The position numbers were made by a program, and so were the translations under genes. The notes under the pieces were generated by a model that saw nothing but the letters and a program-made list of their open reading frames with translations, did no database searches and was not told the origin of the DNA. This document shows, one piece after another, positions 57,092 through 64,000 of a stretch of 64,000 bases of DNA (position 1 is the stretch's first letter; each line of letters starts with the position of its first letter). Where the stretch lies: positions 163,031 through 227,030 of the forward strand of contig NZ_BMJH01000004.1 in the NCBI RefSeq assembly GCF_014643175.1, read 5' to 3'. This DNA is from Hoyosella rhizosphaerae (GTDB lineage Bacteria; Actinomycetota; Actinomycetes; Mycobacteriales; Mycobacteriaceae).

Positions 57092-57283
57092 TTTGTGTGT
57101 CTTCGCCCTTTGTGTTCCGAGTTTCATTGAAAATTCGTATATGTGGAACGAAACTCCACCCCAATAGCCGCATTTGCGAGTCATCCTGACTAAGGTTCTA
57201 GATCACGAGGTACTCGACGTAATTGTTTGAGTGCCCATGCGTAGGGGCAACGGTGCCTTTTCGCGCTGGTGACGAGGTGGTGA

Positions 57284-57754
57284 GTGACAGTGGGCTTTAC
57301 GGTGGACAGCGTAGGGATACGCTTCCGAATGTCTGATTATTATGAGGTTGGCCGCGAAAAGATTCGTGAGTTCGCCAGAGCTGTTCATGATGACCACCCC
57401 GCGCACTTTTCCGAAGAGGCCGCTGAGCGTTTTGGCTACCCTGCGCTGATCGCCCCTGCAACATTCGCGTCGATCATTGGCATCATGGCAACGCGTCAGC
57501 TATTCGAGGAAAACGGGTGGGCGTCCGACTTGCGCAACATTTTGCAGGCAGATCAGCAGTTTCGGTTCCACCAGCCAATTCTTGCGGGTGACCGCCTTAT
57601 CGGTGAGGCATACGTTGAGTCGGTGCGATTGATGGCGGGTAATCACGTAATGGTGATGAAAAACCAGATCTTTAATGATCGTGACGAGATGGTTCAAACG
57701 AACTACACCACTCTCATTCGGCGAGATTCTGTTCCGGTCGAAGGGGACGTGTGA
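57284..57754 (+). CDS. hadA: (3R)-hydroxyacyl-ACP dehydratase subunit HadA
   Basis: This 156-residue MaoC-like hotdog protein is the non-catalytic, substrate-binding subunit of the FAS-II dehydratase that elongates meromycolic chains. It has DYYEVGREKIREFARAVHDDHPAHF and YPALIAPATFASIIG, close to M. tuberculosis HadA (Rv0635). GTG 57284 gives the family's normal N-terminus. The stop overlaps the hadB start codons. Confidence 0.93.
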   Translation: MTVGFTVDSVGIRFRMSDYYEVGREKIREFARAVHDDHPAHFSEEAAERFGYPALIAPATFASIIGIMATRQLFEENGWASDLRNILQADQQFRFHQPILAGDRLIGEAYVESVRLMAGNHVMVMKNQIFNDRDEMVQTNYTTLIRRDSVPVEGDV

Positions 57755-58179
57755 TGACGGCGCGCAGCTTTGACAGTGTTCATGAAGGAATGATGCTCGA
57801 GCCGGTTGCGTTTCGAGTCACGCGCGAAGATTTGGTCCGCTACGCGGGTGTATCGGGCGATACGAACCCGATTCACTGGAGTGAATCCGTAGCAAAGTCG
57901 GTTGGGCTGACTGACGTCGTTGCGCACGGGATGCTGTCGATGGGCCTGGGCGGGTCCTACGTCACCGAGTGGTTGGGGGACCCAACTGGAGTTCTCGAAT
58001 ACAGTGTCCGATTCACCAGTCCGGTCTACGTCTCAGAATCAGACGGCGGAGCTATCGAGTTCAGCGGCAAAATAAAGTCAGTCGACCAGGAAGCTAAGAC
58101 TGCGACGATTGCGTTGGTTGCGCATTCTGATGGCAAGCGGATTTTTGGTCGCGCAACCGCTGTCGTTCAGCTTTCGTGA
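57754..58179 (+). CDS. hadB: (3R)-hydroxyacyl-ACP dehydratase subunit HadB
   Basis: This 141-residue catalytic subunit has the hydratase-2 motif YAGVSGDTNPIHWS. From ATG 57754 the dyad falls at Asp36 and His41, the numbering published for HadB. It pairs with HadA (and with HadC in mycobacteria) to dehydrate hydroxyacyl-ACP in mycolate synthesis. A GTG one codon earlier is an alternative start. No hadC follows: the next features are a hairpin, tRNA-Trp and secE. Confidence 0.94.
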   Translation: MTARSFDSVHEGMMLEPVAFRVTREDLVRYAGVSGDTNPIHWSESVAKSVGLTDVVAHGMLSMGLGGSYVTEWLGDPTGVLEYSVRFTSPVYVSESDGGAIEFSGKIKSVDQEAKTATIALVAHSDGKRIFGRATAVVQLS

Positions 58180-58251
58180 GGTCCTCGGCGCCAATTGTGA
58201 CGCAGCGAGGATTGTGAAGTACACTCAAGACTCTGTGGCAAGATGAGTCGG

Positions 58252-58273
58252 CGCGCCGCCAATTGGTGGCGCG
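58252..58273 (+). terminator. Possible terminator hairpin after hadB
   Basis: A 9-bp GC-rich stem CGCGCCGCC/GGTGGCGCG (one G-U) with loop AATT. There is no T-run (TGATTTA follows), so it may instead be an attenuating or processing hairpin before tRNA-Trp. Confidence 0.45.
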
Positions 58274-58320
58274 TGATTTATGGTCACACTGGGTAGTGAT
58301 CGCCAGATCTTCACTACCGA

Positions 58321-58393
<73 letters not shown>

Positions 58394-58424
58394 CTGCGAA
58401 GTTCGGCAACGGAAGGATCCACGG

Positions 58425-58784
58425 GTGATTGAGCAGCCAGGTCGGCGTGACGGCGAAAGTGGGGATGACCCACTCTTTGCTGACTCGTCCGCAGCAGGCG
58501 CATCTCCGCGCCCTAGTGGCAAGCGTGGATCTCGCGGGGCAGACGGTTCGGCTCAACTAGAGCAGGGCAGTGGCGTGAAGGTCGCGAAGCGTGAAAACAT
58601 CTTCGCGGTAATTTTCCGATTTATCGGAGAAGTTATTTCGGAGCTTCGGAAGGTCATCTGGCCTGGTAAGAAGCAGATGATCACGTACACGATTGTGGTT
58701 TTCATCTTCCTCTTTGTCATGGTTTCGCTGATCTTTGGCCTAGACCAGATCTTTTCCCGCGGCGTCCTTTGGTTGTACGGGTAG
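58425..58784 (+). CDS. secE: Preprotein translocase subunit SecE
   Basis: This 119-residue protein has a variable polar N-terminus (about 1-55) and the SecE core: FRFIGEVISELRKVIWPGKKQMITYTIVVFIFLFVMVSLIFG, with an amphipathic helix and one transmembrane helix. It clamps SecY in the SecYEG channel. GTG 58425 is chosen because a GGAAGG site precedes it. The frame open from 58263 runs through tRNA-Trp and cannot be coding there. Confidence 0.93.
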   Translation: MIEQPGRRDGESGDDPLFADSSAAGASPRPSGKRGSRGADGSAQLEQGSGVKVAKRENIFAVIFRFIGEVISELRKVIWPGKKQMITYTIVVFIFLFVMVSLIFGLDQIFSRGVLWLYG

Positions 58785-58904
58785 CCTGCTTATATGCGGT
58801 GAAACTGACGTTGTGTGGGGCTCGTAAGTTGAGTTGAGCGCTACACGCACTGCGACTGGCCCCAATCGGCCAAGCCGAAGATTGAGAAAATAGCGTGATA
58901 ATGA

Positions 58905-59660
<756 letters not shown>

Positions 59661-59755
59661 CTTCACAATCGCGATGACCGGCGCAGTAGCAAGATCGCGA
59701 CTGCGCCGTAGCGGTGTGAAATACAGAAACAGTCGAACAGTTCAGGGAAGTTGAG

Positions 59756-60190
59756 ATGCCCCCCAAGAAGAAGAAAAAGCTCACCGGAGTAATCAAACTC
59801 CAGATTCAGGCCGGTCAAGCTAACCCAGCTCCACCAATTGGTCCCGCGCTTGGTCAGCACGGCGTCAACATCATGGAGTTCTGCAAGGCTTACAACGCCG
59901 CAACTGAAGCACAGCGCGGAAACGTAATCCCTGTGGAGATCTTCGTATACGAAGATCGATCCTTCGACTTCAAGTTGAAGACTCCACCAGCAGCCAAGCT
60001 TCTGCTTAAGGCCGCAGGTGTTCAAAAGGGTTCGCCGACGCCGCACAAGGATAAGGTCGCCAAGGTTACTTGGGATCAGGTCCGCGAAATCGCGAAGACC
60101 AAGCAAGAAGATCTCAACGCCAACGATATCGACCAGGCCGCAAAGATCATCGCCGGAACGGCACGTTCGATGGGCATCACCGTCGAATAA
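59756..60190 (+). CDS. rplK: 50S ribosomal protein L11
   Basis: This 144-residue protein of the ribosomal GTPase-associated centre begins [42 protein letters not shown], with the proline-rich N-terminal domain and the rRNA-binding C-terminal domain ([39 protein letters not shown] shown in parts). It is the target site of thiostrepton-class antibiotics. Confidence 0.97.
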   Translation: MPPKKKKKLTGVIKLQIQAGQANPAPPIGPALGQHGVNIMEFCKAYNAATEAQRGNVIPVEIFVYEDRSFDFKLKTPPAAKLLLKAAGVQKGSPTPHKDKVAKVTWDQVREIAKTKQEDLNANDIDQAAKIIAGTARSMGITVE

Positions 60191-60313
60191 GACCGCTTCA
60201 GCGGCACTGTTGACGAAGGTCAACACGAAGACCAGAAAATGAATACGTGGTAGGACCGGGCGCTGGTCCGCACCACAACTGACCGCGCCGCACAGCGGCA
60301 AGATTGGACAGAC

Positions 60314-61027
60314 ATGGCCAAGCGCAGCAAGGCATATCGCGCAGCAAGCGAGAAGATCGACAAAAACTCGGTTTATTCGCCAGTCGAGGCAATCCGTCTC
60401 GCACGCGAAACAGCTTCGAAGAACTTTGACGCCACAGTCGAGGTTGCACTTCGACTTGGAGTAGATCCTCGCAAAGCTGACCAGATGGTACGTGGCACCG
60501 TGAGCCTCCCTCACGGCACGGGTAAAACCGTCCGCGTCATCGTTTTCGCCGCAGGCGAGAAGGCAACAGAAGCGGAAGCTGCTGGCGCCGACGCAGTGGG
60601 AGCAGAAGAGCTCATCGAACGCATTCAGGGTGGATGGCTCGACTTTGATGCGGCAATCGCGACCCCCGACCAGATGGCGAAGGTCGGCCGAATCGCACGT
60701 GTCCTTGGACCTCGTGGTTTGATGCCGAACCCCAAGACTGGCACAGTCACGATGGACGTAGCTAAGGCAATCACGGACATCAAGGGCGGAAAGATCAACT
60801 TCCGTGTCGACAAGCAAGCGAACCTTCACCTCATCGTGGGCAAGGCGTCGTTTGACGAGAAGAAGCTCGTCGAAAACTACAATGCAGCACTCGACGAGGT
60901 GCTTCGCGCTAAGCCGTCGGCAGCTAAAGGTCGCTACCTAAAGAAGATCACGCTTTCGACCACCACCGGACCGGGCATCCCGGTGGATTCGAGCAAAGTG
61001 CGTGTTGTTCTAGGCGACGAAGACTAG
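60314..61027 (+). CDS. rplA: 50S ribosomal protein L1
   Basis: This 237-residue two-domain L1 stalk protein begins [17 protein letters not shown], with [12 protein letters not shown] and the signature [15 protein letters not shown]. It also can act as a translational repressor of its own operon in many bacteria. It follows rplK by 123 bp and is closed by a hairpin. Confidence 0.97.
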   Translation: MAKRSKAYRAASEKIDKNSVYSPVEAIRLARETASKNFDATVEVALRLGVDPRKADQMVRGTVSLPHGTGKTVRVIVFAAGEKATEAEAAGADAVGAEELIERIQGGWLDFDAAIATPDQMAKVGRIARVLGPRGLMPNPKTGTVTMDVAKAITDIKGGKINFRVDKQANLHLIVGKASFDEKKLVENYNAALDEVLRAKPSAAKGRYLKKITLSTTTGPGIPVDSSKVRVVLGDED

Positions 61028-61043
61028 TTTCGACTGTCGTTAC

Positions 61044-61082
61044 AGTGTGGCCCCCGGGTGGAAGTTCCCCGGGGGCCACACT
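61044..61082. terminator. Hairpin between rplA and the lipG-like gene
   Basis: A 15-bp GC-rich stem (61044-61058, 61068-61082) with a 9-nt loop lies between convergent genes. There is no U-tract, so efficiency on either strand is uncertain. Confidence 0.7.
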
Positions 61083-61086
61083 CGTA

Positions 61087-62004
61087 TTACGACCGCGCAA
61101 TATTGTCAAGAACGACGGAGGAAATGTGCGGCAGCACAGATTCCGGGAGGTCGTGCCCCATTCCGTCTATCAAGAAAAGGCGTGCACCAGGAACAGCACG
61201 GGCGACAGCTTTTCCGCAGGCCGGGCGTAGTAAAGGGTCTGCAGTTCCATGAATCACAGCGGTTGGTGCCGTGATGCGCTGCGCGAACCGTTTTAGCGAT
61301 CCAGTTCCTATGACTGCCGCGAACTGTCGAACCATCCCCGCGGGGTAGTAGCTGCGAGTAAGCAATGATCGAGCTAGGTCACGAAGTTCGTCATCGGATC
61401 GTGGGTGCGCTGGCCCGCCAAGAACTTTGAAATTTTTTGCAGCATGGTTCACGAGTTCGTCTAACGATGCGTTTCTTGGGGCTGGACCTACTAGAGCCAG
61501 CAACGCTGGCGGGGTTGGCGGTGGCAGGAATTTTTCGTTGGTGCTCGAAAAGATGATGGAAGCTGATAGCGCGCGCTGAGGGTTTTCGGCGGCGAAGATT
61601 TGGGTGATCATCCCGCCCATCGAGGCCCCTACGATGTGCGCCTTCGCGATTCCGAGATAGTCAAGTAGTTTGCGAGAGTCGGCCGCCATATCAACTAACG
61701 TGTAGGGCACGCTGCTGGGGAGACCAAGTTGGCTTCTCGCCAAGCGCGCAACAAGGGAGCCTTCTACCCGGATTCCTTCAAACTTGGTGGATAACCCAAT
61801 ATCGCGGTTGTCGAACCGGATTACTCGGAAACCTTCGCGTGCCAGTGTGAGGCACAACTCGGTTGGCCACATGATCATTTGCGCGCCGAATCCCATGACG
61901 AGGAGAATTGCAGGTCCGTCTTCCGGGCCGAATTCTTCGTATGCCAGCCGAACGGGAGATGTCGGTGCGATCCCTGTACGAGTGGGAATGTCGGATGAGA
62001 TCAC
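61087..62004 (-). CDS. lipG: Alpha/beta hydrolase (LipG-like)
   Basis: This 305-residue alpha/beta hydrolase has VMGFGAQMIMW (oxyanion), FRVIRFDNRDIGLSTKFEG, the nucleophile elbow VGASMGGMI, and a late Asp/His pair in IHGTADPLL and DGMGHDLP. Strong resemblance to M. tuberculosis LipG (Rv0646c), a phospholipase/thioesterase beside the mycolate methyltransferases, comes from both sequence pattern and position between rplA and rplJ. GTG 62004 is chosen because an AGGAG site lies upstream and the length matches (301). A start at 62145 would add 47 residues. Confidence 0.85.
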   Translation of the reverse strand: MISSDIPTRTGIAPTSPVRLAYEEFGPEDGPAILLVMGFGAQMIMWPTELCLTLAREGFRVIRFDNRDIGLSTKFEGIRVEGSLVARLARSQLGLPSSVPYTLVDMAADSRKLLDYLGIAKAHIVGASMGGMITQIFAAENPQRALSASIIFSSTNEKFLPPPTPPALLALVGPAPRNASLDELVNHAAKNFKVLGGPAHPRSDDELRDLARSLLTRSYYPAGMVRQFAAVIGTGSLKRFAQRITAPTAVIHGTADPLLRPACGKAVARAVPGARLFLIDGMGHDLPESVLPHISSVVLDNIARS

Positions 62005-62159
62005 GGGGCCGTGCTCCTCGTCGTTTGTAAGGTATTCACTGGTGTAGTTGGCGTAGTGATTTGGTTTCGCATCGGTACGCGGGGTACAGTTCTCGTCGGA
62101 CTTATGTCTGATTGGGCGCCCTATTGGTGCTTGATCCAACCCCATTTAAGTTCACCGAA

Positions 62160-62411
62160 GACCGTTGGTCACTTCCTTTCTTGACGGTACGTCATGTGCC
62201 TGCGAGAAGGTTAGTTGAAGGTTCGGATTAGTTCCGGCGGCCCACGCAGGAGGACGAGGCTAGGGGAGTGGTGTAGTCGTGCGCTTTATGCGCTTCGATT
62301 TCGTGCTCTTTCTCAGGCTCTGCTGAATGCGTCGGACCAGTCAGACTTCGAGCTTCTCTTGTACCAACCGTCCAGTGGTTTTCGGGCGAGTGAGGAGAGA
62401 GGAGGCGAAGC
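62160..62411 (+). promoter_or_regulatory. rplJ-rplL promoter and leader region
   Basis: About 250 bp upstream of rplJ. It is likely to include an L10-type leader, where L10(L12)4 binds its own message. A GC-rich stretch with GGCGGCCCACGCAGGAGG near 62232-62250 and the AGGAGAGAGGAGG site before the ATG are visible. I cannot fold the kink-turn leader reliably by eye, so only the region is claimed. Confidence 0.4.
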
Positions 62412-62948
62412 ATGGCAAAGGCAGAGAAAGTTACCGCAGTGTCGGAAATTGCGGAGCAGTTCAGGAACTCTACTGCAGCAGTGGTTACCGAATACCGTGG
62501 CCTCACAGTTGCCAACCTGACCGCACTGCGCCGGTCGCTCGGCGCGGGTACCTCGTACTCCGTCGCCAAGAACACCCTCGTCAAGATCGCTGCACGCGAT
62601 GCTGGCGTTGAGGGGCTTGATGATCTTTTCGCGGGACCTACAGCGGTTGCATTCATCTCGGGCGAGCCCGTTGATGCTGCAAAGGCGTTGAAGCAGTTCG
62701 CGAAGGACAACAAGTCCCTCGTCATCAAGGGCGGCTACATGGATGGCCGCTCACTTTCCGTCGAGGAAGTCGACAAGATTGCGGACCTTGAGTCTCGCGA
62801 AGTCTTGTTGGCGAAGCTTGCCGGAGCGATGAAGGGCAACACGGCGAAGGCTGCGGGCCTATTCAACGCACCTGCCTCGCAGGTTGCGCGTTTGGTTGCT
62901 GCGCTTCAGGAAAAGAAAGGCGCCGAAGGCGCACCTGCGGAGGCGTGA
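62412..62948 (+). CDS. rplJ: 50S ribosomal protein L10
   Basis: This 178-residue protein anchors L7/L12 dimers on the ribosome. It has an N-terminal rRNA-binding domain ([35 protein letters not shown] in parts) and a C-terminal helix for L12 binding ([16 protein letters not shown]). The start ATG has GAGAGGAGG upstream. rplL follows after about 100 bp. Confidence 0.97.
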   Translation: MAKAEKVTAVSEIAEQFRNSTAAVVTEYRGLTVANLTALRRSLGAGTSYSVAKNTLVKIAARDAGVEGLDDLFAGPTAVAFISGEPVDAAKALKQFAKDNKSLVIKGGYMDGRSLSVEEVDKIADLESREVLLAKLAGAMKGNTAKAAGLFNAPASQVARLVAALQEKKGAEGAPAEA

Positions 62949-63050
62949 GCCACACCGCGTTTGGTTACCAACCCCTGCCCCGTTTGAGAGATGAAGCAAA
63001 GCTGAACGCTGTTCATCTTAGGGCGCACTAATTAGGAAGGAACGCCCATC

Positions 63051-63434
63051 ATGGCGAAGCTCACCACCGACGAACTGATCGAAGCTTTCAAGGAAATGAC
63101 TCTCCTCGAGCTTTCAGAGTTCGTGAAGGTCTTTGAAGACACCTTCGAGGTCACCGCAGCCGCTCCTGTTGCTGTTGCCGCTGCCGGTGCTGCACCAGCT
63201 GCTGAAGCTGCAGAAGAGAAGGACGAATTCGACGTCGTTCTTGAGGCCGCTGGCGACAAGAAGATCGGCGTCATCAAGGTCGTCCGTGAAATCATCCCGA
63301 GCCTCGGCCTGAAAGAAGCCAAGGAACTCGTTGAGGCCGCTCCAAAGGCGATCCTTGAGGCAGTTGCCAAGGACCAGGCTGACGCAGCCAAGGAGAAGCT
63401 CGAAGCCGCAGGCGCGAAGGTTTCCCTTAAGTGA
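63051..63434 (+). CDS. rplL: 50S ribosomal protein L7/L12
   Basis: This 127-residue acidic stalk protein has an N-terminal dimerisation domain ([25 protein letters not shown]), an Ala/Pro-rich hinge and a C-terminal factor-binding domain ([35 protein letters not shown] segment). It recruits translation GTPases. An AGGAAGGA site precedes ATG 63051, and a terminator follows. Confidence 0.98.
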   Translation: MAKLTTDELIEAFKEMTLLELSEFVKVFEDTFEVTAAAPVAVAAAGAAPAAEAAEEKDEFDVVLEAAGDKKIGVIKVVREIIPSLGLKEAKELVEAAPKAILEAVAKDQADAAKEKLEAAGAKVSLK

Positions 63435-63475
63435 TGTTTGCTAGCTGAGGGCTTGATTTAAGCCGCTCACTACTA

Positions 63476-63505
63476 AGTAGGGCCATTCATTCGAATGGCC
63501 CTACT
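63476..63505 (+). terminator. Terminator after rplL
   Basis: A perfect 13-bp stem (63476-63488, 63493-63505) with loop ATTC, followed by TTTGTAT. Confidence 0.88.
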
Positions 63506-63918
63506 TTTGTATATCCGGATCTTTACAGTCGTCGGGCTGCTCGGTTGTGGTCTGAGTGGCGTCCCCGTGCGTACAAACTCTTCGGGTGTACTAAATAGTG
63601 GGTTTGATAGTAAGCACTACCGGAATGGTCCGGAAACATTTTGAACCATGTATTGTTCAAACCGCGCTTCGCGCACTACTTCTCTGCTGCTAGTAGTTGA
63701 TGCTTCAAAAGTACTGCTCTGCACAGGATTTCGTGGGCTTTGCGACGCTGGCCTCCTTGGAGGAGAACCTGCTTGGTAGCCGCGTACGCCCCCTAAAGGG
63801 GGGTCGCCCGGGCCGTCTGAATTGCGGCAGTTTATTGTTCTGGAGGCGCTCGCCATACGGAAGCGTTAAAGTGACGCCACCCACACGGAATTGTGTTGTG
63901 GCCTAGCTGGGAGGTTTC
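63506..63918 (+). promoter_or_regulatory. Intergenic region upstream of the mkl-like gene, with two palindromes
   Basis: About 410 bp without a credible gene. It contains CCGGA-ATGG-TCCGG (63620-63633) and TTTGAAC-N8-GTTCAAA (63640-63661) side by side, which could be operators, and a GC hairpin near 63789-63802. A GGGAGG site (63909-63914) precedes the GTG start. Confidence 0.5.
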
Positions 63919-64000
63919 GTGGGAGTTGAGGTCGCGGTCGAGGGGCTGACGAAGTCATTCGGGTCGACGAACATCTGGTCGGATGTGTCGTTCACTATCC
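63919..64000 (+). CDS. mkl: Mkl/MceG-like ABC ATPase, N-terminal end (partial)
   Basis: Only 27 codons are present, starting at GTG 63919 after GGGAGG: MGVEVAVEGLTKSFG followed by STNIWSDVSFTI. This is the N-terminal strand of an ABC ATPase and strongly resembles M. tuberculosis Mkl (Rv0655), the ATPase (MceG) that powers Mce lipid importers. The location after rplL supports it. Walker motifs lie beyond the window. Confidence 0.8.
   Translation, partial: MGVEVAVEGLTKSFGSTNIWSDVSFTI

Noticed and set aside
59663..60829. 388-codon minus-strand frame opposite rplK and rplA
   Set aside because: It is a shadow of two certain ribosomal protein genes; Cys- and Leu-rich composition is typical of antisense frames.
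63697..63906. 69-codon frame before the mkl-like gene
   Set aside because: No ribosome binding site or recognisable sequence; it spans a GC hairpin and lies in the promoter region.

Overview
The window is chromosomal DNA of a mycolic-acid-producing actinomycete (order Mycobacteriales). Diagnostic genes are lsr2, carD, disA-radA, mhuD, lpqE/lpqF-type envelope genes, hadA-hadB of the FAS-II system and, at the right edge, the start of an mkl/mceG-type ATPase. The hadAB pair argues against Corynebacterium, which is generally thought to lack FAS-II. Base composition looks moderate for this group (high 50s percent G+C by eye, not computed), so a lower-GC relative of Mycobacterium, Hoyosella or Lawsonella is plausible. 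I cannot name the species.

Layout. (1) 1-18.6 kb: lysS (3' end), lsr2, clpC, a DUF5995 protein, osmC, an lpqF-like gene, mhuD, an alpha/beta hydrolase, mutY, a beta-carbonic anhydrase, a membrane protein, disA, radA, lpqE, carD, ispD, ispF, cysS and rlmB. As I remember it, this is the gene order of M. tuberculosis Rv3598c-Rv3579c, minus the PE_PGRS genes. (2) 18.6-20.8 kb: an acyl-CoA dehydrogenase/oxidase and a SHOCT membrane peptide. (3) 20.9-28.3 kb: hemL, a histidine phosphatase, a TlpA-like thioredoxin, ccdA, resB, ccsA and an EspI-type MinD ATPase, resembling Rv0524-Rv0530 (cytochrome c maturation). (4) 28.4-34.6 kb: small membrane proteins, bldC, a Cds1-like PLP enzyme and an ABC transporter pair. 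(5) 34.6-56.3 kb: the menaquinone region (menA, menE, menB, menC, menD, menG, a polyprenyl diphosphate synthase) with fprB, a mannosyltransferase, an alpha-methylacyl-CoA racemase, a TetR regulator and yajQ. Two accessory-looking insertions lie here, at 35.6-36.3 kb and 50.1-51.9 kb. (6) 56.5-64 kb: tRNA-Tyr, tRNA-Thr, tRNA-Met, hadA, hadB, tRNA-Trp, secE, nusG, rplK, rplA, a lipG-like hydrolase, rplJ, rplL and mkl, resembling Rv0635-Rv0655.

How it fits together. The middle of the window is a respiratory module: CcdA, the thioredoxin, ResB and CcsA mature c-type cytochromes, the Men enzymes and GrcC-like synthase make menaquinone, and HemL feeds haem synthesis. IspD and IspF feed the isoprenoid pool used for the quinone tail. 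HadAB works in mycolate elongation. ClpC, Lsr2, CarD and DisA/RadA cover proteolysis, nucleoid structure, rRNA transcription control and c-di-AMP/DNA repair.

Most of the window is densely packed and conserved. The items that do not fit are an orphan gene bounded by 19-bp direct repeats between menA and menE, about 58-bp palindromes and a 22-bp tandem array around an AraC/DinB-RibD gene pair, short tandem repeats ahead of osmC, an LpqF-like protein with no recognisable catalytic SxxK motif, and the absence of hadC and of the mycolate methyltransferase cluster from their usual places. I found no CRISPR array, insertion sequence, phage or clearly new multi-gene system. All database-level identities are from recognition and have not been searched.
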